Source: Verrucomicrobiaceae bacterium
GTDB lineage: Bacteria; Verrucomicrobiota; Verrucomicrobiia; Verrucomicrobiales; Verrucomicrobiaceae
Direction of reading: 5' to 3'
Assembly (NCBI GenBank): GCA_016795365.1
Contig: JAEUHN010000053.1
Span: 1 to 64,000, forward strand
Length of the DNA stretch: 64,000 nucleotides
Shown here: positions 27,120 through 35,048 of the stretch, piece after piece
Layout of the letters: every line of letters starts with the position of its first letter
Position numbering within the stretch: position 1 is the first letter of the stretch
Notes under the pieces: generated by a model
The model's database searches: none
What the model was told of the DNA's origin: nothing
Seen by the model: the letters and a program-made list of their open reading frames with translations, nothing else
Made by a program: the position numbers and the translations under genes

Positions 27120-28430
27120 TTACTGGGTCAGCCAGCGAACTGCCGACTGCCCCTGCCAGACCGTGGGACGCCAAGTCCAGCCAGCCTGCGTGATAGTGTT
27201 TTGGATGGGAGATTTCATCTCGCTGAGATCGAACTTGTAACTGTAGCTCGCCTCGGGCTTGAGCCTTCCTTGCTCATCCAGTTGAAGGCCAAACACGTGC
27301 TGCTCCTCCCTCTGGAAGAACATGATGCCCATCGCTGCTTGCCATTGAATGGAGGCACTTTGTCGTCCGACGGACCAGTCGAAGGCCGCCGTGTAGTCCG
27401 TGGCATAGACAGAGTGAGTGGACTCATCCAGCGTCATGCGAATGCGGAAGGTTCGCTTCATGCCGTGTGCGCGAGCAAGGTCGATCCACTTCGCGTCTGC
27501 GTAGCGCCAGTCGGCAATCCATTCGTTGGGAGCGCTTCCTTGGGCGATGCTGAACGGCACATCCAGTTCATTGATCGCCATCAAGCGCGACACCAGATGG
27601 CTGGGGAGCAAAGCTGGCAAATTGCCGGCCGGCTTGGACCTGGTGGCCCAGGCTGACCCTTTGAAGAACAGGACCGTGTAAATGAGGATCAGCAAACCGA
27701 TTCCGATGATCTTGGTGAACGTGGGAGCAAAGAATTCCGCGAGAGGTTGCAGTGCCGGGATCAAAGGTGGGCGAGAGGCCGGAACAAGCGCGGGGAAGTG
27801 GAGGGGGATATTGGTGGCTTCACGTCGTTCGGCTGCTGCCTCCTTGGTCAAGCCACTCCACACAAAGAGGTGCCTGCCGATTCGAAGCATCTCGATGTGA
27901 TCTCCTTGAACGCGTGTGGCCTGCCAGCCGTGCTCTTCGTCGCCGGAGACATCCCGCAGTTGGTAGGCACGATGGTAAGCCTGAGCTGCCCGCCGGGCTT
28001 GTTCATTGTCCTGAAACTGGGCAATCAGAACGGTGGCTCCGTCGAGGCTTACGCCGACCTCTGCAATCTCCGCTCCATCAAGGATGCCTGGCAATCCTGC
28101 TCGGGCATCCTGAATGAACGCGGGTGAGATGCCTGGTCCAAAGAGCCGCTCTCGATCAGCGAATCTTCCATCGCGGACGGCGAGCGCTGAAGATGCTGTT
28201 GCCAGGCCGGGCTGGCGGGCAAGGGTGAGCTGGCCCACAACAAAGGTGGCGATGACTGGAAACATCAGCCCGATGATGAATGCGATGGGCTTGAGCGAAG
28301 CTCCTGCCCGGCGCATCATTTGGGCAATGATTCCGAGAACCATGAGGGGACCGATGCAAAGTGCCAGCGCCACTGTCAGGCCTGGGTTGGCGCGCAGAAC
28401 ATCGAGGATGGTGGGCAAGGTCATGATCAA
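27120..28430 (-). CDS. Membrane protein of unknown function
   Basis: 436 aa, not recognised. Two N-terminal membrane segments (about 16-38 and 46-66) and one near residues 235-255 frame a periplasm-sized domain of about 165 residues (AEVGVSLDGATVLIAQFQDN, RIGRHLFVWSG). The C-terminal domain is beta-rich (WIADWRYADAKWIDLARAHG, FRIRMTLDESTHSVYATDY, QREEQHVFGLQLDEQGRLKP). It is encoded 6 bp after the 146-aa membrane protein gene, so it is part of the same operon. Confidence 0.7.
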   Translation of the reverse strand: MIMTLPTILDVLRANPGLTVALALCIGPLMVLGIIAQMMRRAGASLKPIAFIIGLMFPVIATFVVGQLTLARQPGLATASSALAVRDGRFADRERLFGPGISPAFIQDARAGLPGILDGAEIAEVGVSLDGATVLIAQFQDNEQARRAAQAYHRAYQLRDVSGDEEHGWQATRVQGDHIEMLRIGRHLFVWSGLTKEAAAERREATNIPLHFPALVPASRPPLIPALQPLAEFFAPTFTKIIGIGLLILIYTVLFFKGSAWATRSKPAGNLPALLPSHLVSRLMAINELDVPFSIAQGSAPNEWIADWRYADAKWIDLARAHGMKRTFRIRMTLDESTHSVYATDYTAAFDWSVGRQSASIQWQAAMGIMFFQREEQHVFGLQLDEQGRLKPEASYSYKFDLSEMKSPIQNTITQAGWTWRPTVWQGQSAVRWLTQ

Positions 28431-28436
28431 CGCGGG

Positions 28437-28877
28437 TTAAGGTGTCCTGGTGGCGCCATCGCAGCAGAGGCTCATGGCGTAGTAGCCAAACCAGACGACC
28501 AGGAAGGGCAGGCAAACGATCTCAAGGTCGGGGCCGGCGATGATCATGCGCACGTAGCCGATCATCACGACTGCGGCGAGCAGTGCTACGGCGTGAAGAA
28601 ATCCTCGCGATCCTGGCGTGAAGGCGGAGATGAGCATGCCGATCGACAGCGCTCCGATCGCGATCTGCCAGGCGCTGATGTGGAAGGGTGTTGTTTGTGG
28701 TGCCGTGCCTTCGGTGAAGGCGCTCGCGAAGAGCTTCGTCACGTAGCCGAGCACTTGCGCTCCTTGCTTGGCCGTCGATGCAGTGTCGCGAAGAAAGAGC
28801 ACCAAGCTAAGCAGAATGAGTGAGCTGAGCGACGACAGCATGGTGAGCCCGCGAACGATGATGAAGAGCGCCTTCAT
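28437..28877 (-). CDS. Small four-helix membrane protein
   Basis: 146 aa, not recognised. Four hydrophobic segments (about 10-28, 70-86, 92-112, 122-138) separated by short polar loops suggest an integral inner-membrane protein. Its start overlaps the stop of the upstream zinc-ribbon gene as ATGA (28874-28877), so the two are translationally coupled. Confidence 0.75.
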   Translation of the reverse strand: MKALFIIVRGLTMLSSLSSLILLSLVLFLRDTASTAKQGAQVLGYVTKLFASAFTEGTAPQTTPFHISAWQIAIGALSIGMLISAFTPGSRGFLHAVALLAAVVMIGYVRMIIAGPDLEIVCLPFLVVWFGYYAMSLCCDGATRTP

Positions 28878-29455
28878 GAGAGCGGCGGATAGATCGCGTT
28901 CTCGTTGGGGTCGTTCTCATTGTAGAGCACCCACACAGGCTGGCCTGAACTGCGGAGGGTAGCCGTGGTGTCGAAGGTGATGATCTGGCCTTCGTGCCAC
29001 TGATCGCCGATCGGGAAGTGATAAACCACTCGCGAGGGATGACGGCCATTGATCTGCTGGCTGGCGTCTATGCCGACACGTTCAATGCGCCCCTCCACTG
29101 CCTTGCCCGACTTGAATGCTCGGAGGCGTCCAGCGGCAGACTTCCACCCATGCCTGAACATGGAAACTCCTCCAAGGAGGAAAAAGCCAGGAATCAAGGC
29201 AGGGAGCCATAGCTTGTTGGCCAGCATCGGCACGGCAATGAGCAGTCCGATGCCGGTGAAGCCCAGACCTACCAGTGTGGCGATGTTCTCTGTCCAGCGC
29301 ACCCGCTTCACGTAAGTGCTGGGGAGCTTACGTGGAGCCGGTGGCGGTGGCTCGCCCAGCTTCATGCCGGGAGGAGGTGGCAGAGGGCCGCCGCATTGCT
29401 TGCATTGGCTCTGCCAGTTCACATATTCAGTGGTGCACCAAGGACAGGTATGCAT
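28874..29455 (-). CDS. Zinc-ribbon, DUF3592-like membrane protein
   Basis: 193 aa. The N-terminal zinc ribbon (CPWC and CKQCGG, spacing C-x2-C-x11-C-x2-C) is followed by a Pro-rich linker, two membrane segments (about 57-74, 80-98) and a C-terminal DUF3592-like beta domain (GKAVEGRIERVGIDAS, SRVVYHFPIGDQWHEGQI, VWVLYNENDPNENAIYP). It has the same type of end domain as the operon-final protein at 26541, which suggests paired function. Biological role unknown. Confidence 0.75.
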   Translation of the reverse strand: MHTCPWCTTEYVNWQSQCKQCGGPLPPPPGMKLGEPPPPAPRKLPSTYVKRVRWTENIATLVGLGFTGIGLLIAVPMLANKLWLPALIPGFFLLGGVSMFRHGWKSAAGRLRAFKSGKAVEGRIERVGIDASQQINGRHPSRVVYHFPIGDQWHEGQIITFDTTATLRSSGQPVWVLYNENDPNENAIYPPLS

Positions 29456-29535
29456 GACGGCAGGAGGGTGAAGATGGAAGGGTGGAGAAGGGCAGCCTCA
29501 GTCTGAATGCTTCTCCACCATGACAAGGGCTGAAC

Positions 29536-29817
29536 TTATTTGGCCGAACGAACGACAACGGCGCTGATCGATTCGATGGAGATGGAGGCTTCGAACATCT
29601 CCATGCCGGTGAGCGAGGTGAGATGAACGATGCTGTCACCCACAAAGGCGACTTTGCCGCTGATCTTCTCTCCGGACTTGAGCCTGAGTTCCACTTGCTT
29701 GCCAGACTGAGACTGAAGCACAGCGGCTTGAGTGCTGTCTTTGGCTGGCGTGAGGGTATCGGCTTGAGCGCTGATGGTCATGACGGCGATGAGGGTGAGG
29801 ATGTGCAGTGTTTTCAT
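29536..29817 (-). CDS. Small exported protein with Sm/LSM-like strand pattern
   Basis: 93 aa: signal peptide (MKTLHILTLIAVMTISAQA), then about 70 residues with the strand order of an Sm-like barrel: KQVELRLKSGEKISGKVAFV, GDSIVHLTSLTG, MFEASISIESISAVVV. The pattern V-x-L-x-x-G-x-x-I-x-G-x-V and the closing I-x-x-I-x-x-V are those of LSM folds. Because it is exported, RNA binding is unlikely. The fold call is inference. It lies 80 bp upstream of the zinc-ribbon gene and behind regulon motif copy C. Confidence 0.6.
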   Translation of the reverse strand: MKTLHILTLIAVMTISAQADTLTPAKDSTQAAVLQSQSGKQVELRLKSGEKISGKVAFVGDSIVHLTSLTGMEMFEASISIESISAVVVRSAK

Positions 29818-29885
29818 GGTGTGGATGTTGGTGATGGTCTGTGTTGCCTGGTGGCGAGCGCATCTTCGCTGATGCCGCCGATTCG

Positions 29886-29919
29886 TAAATGGACCGAAGG
29901 TCGTAAGACTTTAGTCGGA
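29886..29919 (-). promoter_or_regulatory. Conserved regulon motif, copy C
   Basis: The plus strand reads TAAATGGACCGAAGG, then AAGACTTTAGTCGGATA. It aligns without gaps to copies A and B (C-[CG]-AAGG, TA, GACTTTRGTC), and the motif ends 68 bp before the 93-aa gene start. A partial second core, GGACTTTGGCGTGA, follows at 29930-29943. Confidence 0.65.
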
Positions 29920-30000
29920 TAAGCAGGGCGGACTTTGGCGTGACTTAACGTGATCGGGTGGGAGTTCCATGGCTCGCTGTCCAGCCGCCAAAACGTCAAC

Positions 30001-30024
30001 GCGGCCTCTGTTGCCAGAGGCCGC
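30001..30024 (-). terminator. Hairpin after FG-GAP gene
   Basis: GCGGCCTCTG pairs with CAGAGGCCGC (10 bp, 4-nt loop), 55 bp beyond the minus-strand stop at 30079. A short T run follows some 8 nt later, so it is likely but not ideal. Confidence 0.6.
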
Positions 30025-30078
30025 GCATCGTTGGTTCCCTCAACAACGAATCGCAGGGAAACTATTGGAAGTGGCTGG

Positions 30079-33000
30079 TTACTTCGCCAGCCAGTGCATG
30101 GCACCGCTTTCACCGAGGTAGTCCAGCACGGTGGGCTTGGTGCTCATGAAGTAACCGTGACCGCCCTTATTCGCACCTTTCTGCATGAGCACGCCCTGCC
30201 ATTTGGGACTGGTGTTGTCGCTGTGCTTGAAGGTGCCGCTGACATTGCCGGTGGTGAAGACGGGCACGAAGGTGAAGCTGGTGTCCGTGGTTGGAGCCTT
30301 GGTCAGCACGTTGGTGGTCGTGAGGTTGACGAACTTCGTCACCGTCGAAGGGAGCAGGCCGTCGGTGAAGTTGAGGTTCGTATTGCCCGTGGTCGGGTTG
30401 ATCGCGGCGAGACCAGGGAACACGGTCGCGGGTGATGGCGTGTATTTGCTGGCCAGCATGTCGATGTAGATGCCTTCGTCCCAGCCATAGGGATACCATT
30501 GCACGACCTGGAACGGGCGGAACCAGAGCATGTTCATCGCGGTGGCATCGGTGTCGGTTTGCGTGTCGTCCAGCACGGCGTCGGCAGCGATGCAGCCCTT
30601 GTTGACATACAAGGCCTGGTAGATGGGCCAGTGCTTGGCTTGTGAGAGATTGCCGCTGAATGTCACAGGTGTGTCATCAGCGAGCTTGCCAGACGCGGAG
30701 ACGCTGCCGTTAGCCATTACCTTGAAGGTGAGGTAGCCATCGCCCTGCGGGTAATCGTGCGTGGTGAAGCCAGCGCCCTGTGAGGTGCGTGCTTTGAGAC
30801 GCGCGGTGTAGCCCTTCACATACGCGGCTGGAACGATGCTGGTGGTTCCATTGAAGTGGTGGCGGTCGGTCTTGATGTCCGACTGCGAGATGATGTTGCT
30901 GAGCTTGAACTCGGTGAGTGTTCCGGTGATGCGGTTCGTCGCGCCGGTGAGGTCGGCGGTGAGCGCGAGCACGAGCCAGGGCTTGCCCGGACGCAGCAGT
31001 TTCATGGTGGTCTCGCGATTGACACCAAATCGGGCGACGCCCGTGTTGTCGCAGGTGGCCACGATGGGCAAGGCAAGACCGTCGATCTTGATCGAGCCAG
31101 TAAGTGCGCCGGTGGTGGTGAGCTTCGCGGTGCAGAGCCCGGTCGTCGAGTTGCTCATCACGGTGCCGCCGCTTGGTTGTGAAGCCGAGGCAGTGATGAG
31201 ACCGCTGAAGTCACCTGTCACCGCAGCGGTGAAAGGATTGACGATGAACTTCGCGGTGAGCGTGAGCTCCGGTTGCATGATGAAAGCAAGCGTGGGCAGC
31301 TCCATCTTCAGTGGCGTGATTTCGGTGCCGGTGGTGTTGTTCACGGTCCAGCCATCGAAGACAAAGCCGGGCTTTGGTGTGGCGACGATGGTGTAGCTCT
31401 TCCCGACTTGGCGATTTGAGGTTGGCATAAACCCTGTGCTCACGATGCCGCTGTTGGCAGGTCCGCTGACGCTCACGGTGAGCGTGCGCAGATGCGTGAA
31501 GGTGCGCGTGACGATGGCGGAGATGTTGCCTTTGAAGTCCAGCGCGCGGATGCGCACGGTATTCAAGCCCGGTGCAGGTGTCACGCTGGTGGTGAAGGTG
31601 GTGTTCGTCGAGCCTGGAGAGGCGACCGTAACATCGCTGAACGCGCCGTTGTTCAGTGAGAGTTGCGCCTTCGCTATACCCACATTGTCGGTGGCCGTGC
31701 CGCTGACGACGACGGGCAAGGTGTCCACGATGGTGGCTGCGTTTGCGGGTGCGGTGAAGGTGGCGATGGGCTTCACGAGTTCCGTTGCGGAAGCCGGAGG
31801 GAGAACAACGACCGTAGCAGTAGAGGGCGAGCCGAACGTCGCCCCAATGCTGCCGTTACCGAGGGAGATGGTGAATACCTTCGCGCTCGTGGTGGTGGCG
31901 CCCGGGGCGATCGGGATCATGAGATGCTGCTCGCTGATGCCATCGCCGAACGACACGGCAGTATTGGTTTGCACCGTGTAGTGCGTGGGAGCGATAGCTG
32001 AGCCATCGATGCTGCTTAGTGTGCAACTCACCGGTCCGGCGGTGCTAACGCTGCGCTGAATGACGATGTCTGCCATGCTGCCTGCGGTGCTGCTGGCAAC
32101 CGTGAATACAGGGCTAGCAAAGGCGAGTGTGCCAGAGCCTGGGACATTGGCCGTGATGCTGTAAGTCTTGGTCGTGACGGTGTCTTCCGCTGTGACGACG
32201 ATGGTGATGGTGTTGTCGCCGAGATTGAGTGCGATGCTACCGCTCGCATTGCCGGAGGTCACTGCATTGCCATTGACGGTGATGGTCGCGCCTGACTGTG
32301 CTTTGGTCGGCGTAACGCTCATGGATGAAGTGCCAGGAGGAATGGCTGCCGTATAAGTGATCGTCGCTGATGCGAAGTCGGGCGCGAGGGTGCCAGTGCT
32401 AAGCGTGAGAGCGGAGAGATTGGCATTGCTGCTGGGTGGTCCGAAGATTGCCACGGCCCCCTGATCGCGTCCGTTCACGTCGGAGTTCGGTATGCCAACC
32501 GCGATACGCGATCCTTGGATGCTCACCGCTGTGCCAAACGCATCTGCCTGGGTGGGTGAGGGATTGTTCAGGATCGCGAGCGGAGTGGCAGGTGTGGCGC
32601 TGGCGAGATCGAACACATAGACTCTACCCGCATCCGTGGCACCGGTGTCGTTGCCTGAAACACCGACGACAATCTTGGAGCCAGCAAGTGAGAGCGAGGC
32701 ACCAAAGGCATCGCTGAAAGTGGGACTCGGATGATCAATGGTGCGCACAGGTGTGGTCGGTGTGGCACTGGCGAGATCGTATTCATAAATGCTGCCGACT
32801 CGCACAACGGCTCCCACTGATGCGGACTTGGCTGCTACGACGATGCGATTGCCATCAATGGTGACGGCGCTGCCAAATTCCTCGCTATTGGTCGGTGTTG
32901 GATTGGTGAGCACATGCACGGGCATTGAGGGAGTGACACTGCCGAGATCAAAGACATAAGCGATGCCAGCGCCGACCGCGCCAGTGCCATCGCCACGCGC

Positions 33001-34848
33001 GCCCACGATGACTTTTTGGCCGGAGATGGCAACGCTGCCGCCGAACTCGTCTCCTGCGGACGGACTGGGATTGATGAGTGTGTGAACTGGCACATCAGGT
33101 GTGGCGCTGTTCATATCATAGACGTAGGCGCTGCCGGCATTCAATGCGCCGGTGTCGTCCTGGGGTGCTCCGATGACAATCAAAGATCCCGAGAGCGCTA
33201 CGGAGCTACCGAAGGTGTCGCTAGAAGCCGGAGTCGGGTTGAGCATCGTGAGCACAGGCACCTTCGGAGTGGCACTGGAGAGTTCGAACACATAAGCGAG
33301 TCCGGCCGTGACCGACGGAGCGAATGCATTTGGGGCACCTACCACCAAGCGTGTGCCTTCGAGGGCCACTGAGGCTCCGATGCGGCCATTGATGTCGGTG
33401 AGGAGGTTGTCAATGACGAGCACCGGCGTGCCTAGCGTGGCGCTATTCATGTCATAGACAGACACCGTGCCAGCGTTGGCACCCACCAAGTCATCGTCGG
33501 GCAATCCGACTGCCACCAACGAGCCGGAGACGGCTACAGCCTGGCCGAAGTGATTGTCTGCGGCTGCACTTGTGTGGGCCAGTGTCAACACCGGCACCGT
33601 GGGCGTTGCGGACGAGAGGTTGTAGAAGTAGCCCGAGCCTGAGTTGGGAGCAGCGAGATCATCTTGGGAAGCTCCGATGAGAATGCGGTTTCCAGAGAGT
33701 GCCACAGAGGTGCCAAAGAAATCCTGGGTGGCCGGTGCGGGGTTGTTCAGCGTGTGAACTGCCACGGTCGGCGTGCCGCTGGCCAGATCATAGACATAGG
33801 CGCTACCCGTCTGAGCCCCGTTGAAGTTGTCCCGGCTGGCAGTGACGACGAGGCGGGTGCCTTGTAACTTCATCGCCGAGCCAAAGAAGTCATTGGTCTG
33901 GGGTGTGGGGTTGTCAATCGTGTGCACGGGCACAGCCGGTGTGCCGCTGGAGAGATCATAGATATAGACGCTGCCTGCGGCGACGCCGCTGACCATGTTG
34001 GTGGAGGACGCAATTCCCACCAGTGATCCGGAGAGGGTGATGGTGCCGCCGAAGTTCTCGTTGGCGAGCGGGTCGGGATTGTTGATCGTGTGCACCGGGG
34101 TGCTTGGTGTGCCGCTGCTGAGATCAAAGACATAAGCGATGCCTGCATTGGTGGCACCCGTGTCATCGCCCGTGGAGGATACGACCAGTGTATTGCCGTC
34201 CAGCGCGAGTGAGATGCCAAAGCTCTCGCTGGCACCTGGCGTGGGGTTATCAATGGCTAGCGTATGGACGGTGGGTGTGGCACCCGCGAGATCGTAAACG
34301 TAAACACGTCCGGCGTCCGTGGCACCCGTGTCATTGTTGTTCGCACCAACGACGAGGCGGTTGCCCGATAACGCGATGGCAGCACCAAAGAAGTCATTGT
34401 CGGAAGGCGATGGATTCGGGATCGAGAGCACTGGCACGGTCGGGGTCGCGCTGGCGAGGTCATACACATACACGGAACCTTGGGCGGTGTTGGTTCCGTG
34501 TGTGCGTCTGGCCGCCACGATGAGGCGGTCTCCTTGCAAGATCACCGAGCCACCAAACTCCTGGCTGGTCTGCGCCACAGGCGCAGAGATCGTTATTTGC
34601 AGCGCCCCGGTGGTGGCATCGAAGATCTTCACGCTACCACCCAGATTGGCGACGGTGCTGTCGCCAGTGCCGCCGAGCACGAGGCGGTTGCCATCCAGCG
34701 CACTGGAGCTGCCGAAACGGCTCCCTGCCATGAGGTCTGAAGGAGCCTGCAAGGTTTGTTGTAGTGTGTAGGCCGGTGCTTGGGAGAAAGCTGACCGTGC
34801 AGCGAAGAGCAGACATAGCAGCGTGATCAGCAGTGAGTTGGATTTCAT
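30079..34848 (-). CDS. Giant secreted FG-GAP/beta-propeller protein
   Basis: 1589 aa. Signal peptide (1-22), then about fourteen repeats of roughly 58 residues (about 30-810), each with FG-x-x-x-A-L-x-G-x-x-[LI]-V-V-G, D-T-G-A-x-[DN]-A-G and Y-V-Y-D-L-x-S-x-T-P. These are FG-GAP/integrin-alpha-like propeller repeats, probably calcium-binding. Next is a cadherin-like beta-sandwich domain (NANLSALTLSTGTLAP), then Calx-beta-like and Ig-like segments and an InlB-type repeat (KSYTIVATPKPGFVFDGWTV). The C-terminal about 350 residues are another beta-rich region. No cell-wall or PEP-CTERM anchor is seen. A surface or secreted adhesin-like role is inferred. Transcribed from a divergent region shared with the histidine kinase. 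Confidence 0.85.
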   Translation of the reverse strand: MKSNSLLITLLCLLFAARSAFSQAPAYTLQQTLQAPSDLMAGSRFGSSSALDGNRLVLGGTGDSTVANLGGSVKIFDATTGALQITISAPVAQTSQEFGGSVILQGDRLIVAARRTHGTNTAQGSVYVYDLASATPTVPVLSIPNPSPSDNDFFGAAIALSGNRLVVGANNNDTGATDAGRVYVYDLAGATPTVHTLAIDNPTPGASESFGISLALDGNTLVVSSTGDDTGATNAGIAYVFDLSSGTPSTPVHTINNPDPLANENFGGTITLSGSLVGIASSTNMVSGVAAGSVYIYDLSSGTPAVPVHTIDNPTPQTNDFFGSAMKLQGTRLVVTASRDNFNGAQTGSAYVYDLASGTPTVAVHTLNNPAPATQDFFGTSVALSGNRILIGASQDDLAAPNSGSGYFYNLSSATPTVPVLTLAHTSAAADNHFGQAVAVSGSLVAVGLPDDDLVGANAGTVSVYDMNSATLGTPVLVIDNLLTDINGRIGASVALEGTRLVVGAPNAFAPSVTAGLAYVFELSSATPKVPVLTMLNPTPASSDTFGSSVALSGSLIVIGAPQDDTGALNAGSAYVYDMNSATPDVPVHTLINPSPSAGDEFGGSVAISGQKVIVGARGDGTGAVGAGIAYVFDLGSVTPSMPVHVLTNPTPTNSEEFGSAVTIDGNRIVVAAKSASVGAVVRVGSIYEYDLASATPTTPVRTIDHPSPTFSDAFGASLSLAGSKIVVGVSGNDTGATDAGRVYVFDLASATPATPLAILNNPSPTQADAFGTAVSIQGSRIAVGIPNSDVNGRDQGAVAIFGPPSSNANLSALTLSTGTLAPDFASATITYTAAIPPGTSSMSVTPTKAQSGATITVNGNAVTSGNASGSIALNLGDNTITIVVTAEDTVTTKTYSITANVPGSGTLAFASPVFTVASSTAGSMADIVIQRSVSTAGPVSCTLSSIDGSAIAPTHYTVQTNTAVSFGDGISEQHLMIPIAPGATTTSAKVFTISLGNGSIGATFGSPSTATVVVLPPASATELVKPIATFTAPANAATIVDTLPVVVSGTATDNVGIAKAQLSLNNGAFSDVTVASPGSTNTTFTTSVTPAPGLNTVRIRALDFKGNISAIVTRTFTHLRTLTVSVSGPANSGIVSTGFMPTSNRQVGKSYTIVATPKPGFVFDGWTVNNTTGTEITPLKMELPTLAFIMQPELTLTAKFIVNPFTAAVTGDFSGLITASASQPSGGTVMSNSTTGLCTAKLTTTGALTGSIKIDGLALPIVATCDNTGVARFGVNRETTMKLLRPGKPWLVLALTADLTGATNRITGTLTEFKLSNIISQSDIKTDRHHFNGTTSIVPAAYVKGYTARLKARTSQGAGFTTHDYPQGDGYLTFKVMANGSVSASGKLADDTPVTFSGNLSQAKHWPIYQALYVNKGCIAADAVLDDTQTDTDATAMNMLWFRPFQVVQWYPYGWDEGIYIDMLASKYTPSPATVFPGLAAINPTTGNTNLNFTDGLLPSTVTKFVNLTTTNVLTKAPTTDTSFTFVPVFTTGNVSGTFKHSDNTSPKWQGVLMQKGANKGGHGYFMSTKPTVLDYLGESGAMHWLAK

Positions 34849-34911
34849 GGTGGTCTCGATAGAAGAGTGATTGAACTGACGAGCCCACCCTGCACTTGAA
34901 CCGCTTGGCGC

Positions 34912-34945
34912 GGTATTGTCCCAAGGTGCTACGACTTTAGTCTGG
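34912..34945 (-). promoter_or_regulatory. Conserved regulon motif, copy A
   Basis: The plus strand reads GGTATTGTCCCAAGG, then CTACGACTTTAGTCTGG. The core GACTTTAGTC (34933-34942) is a dyad (GACT/AGTC). It lies 63 bp upstream of the FG-GAP gene start. Confidence 0.65.
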
Positions 34946-34982
34946 CATGCCGTCTGCCAACCCTTGAGATTGCGTGGTCAAG

Positions 34983-35010
34983 CAAGGCGCTATTGAACTT
35001 TAGTCCGATA
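34983..35010. promoter_or_regulatory. Regulon motif, divergent copy D before the kinase
   Basis: CAAGG-N3-TA, then GAACTTTAGTCCGATA: the same elements as copies A-C, with 2 bp more between TA and the core. It sits 39-66 bp before the histidine kinase ATG and may serve it, or act as a second site for the FG-GAP gene. Confidence 0.5.
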
Positions 35011-35048
35011 CCTGAAGGCACGGCCAGTGTGCTACTCTCTGACTTCTG

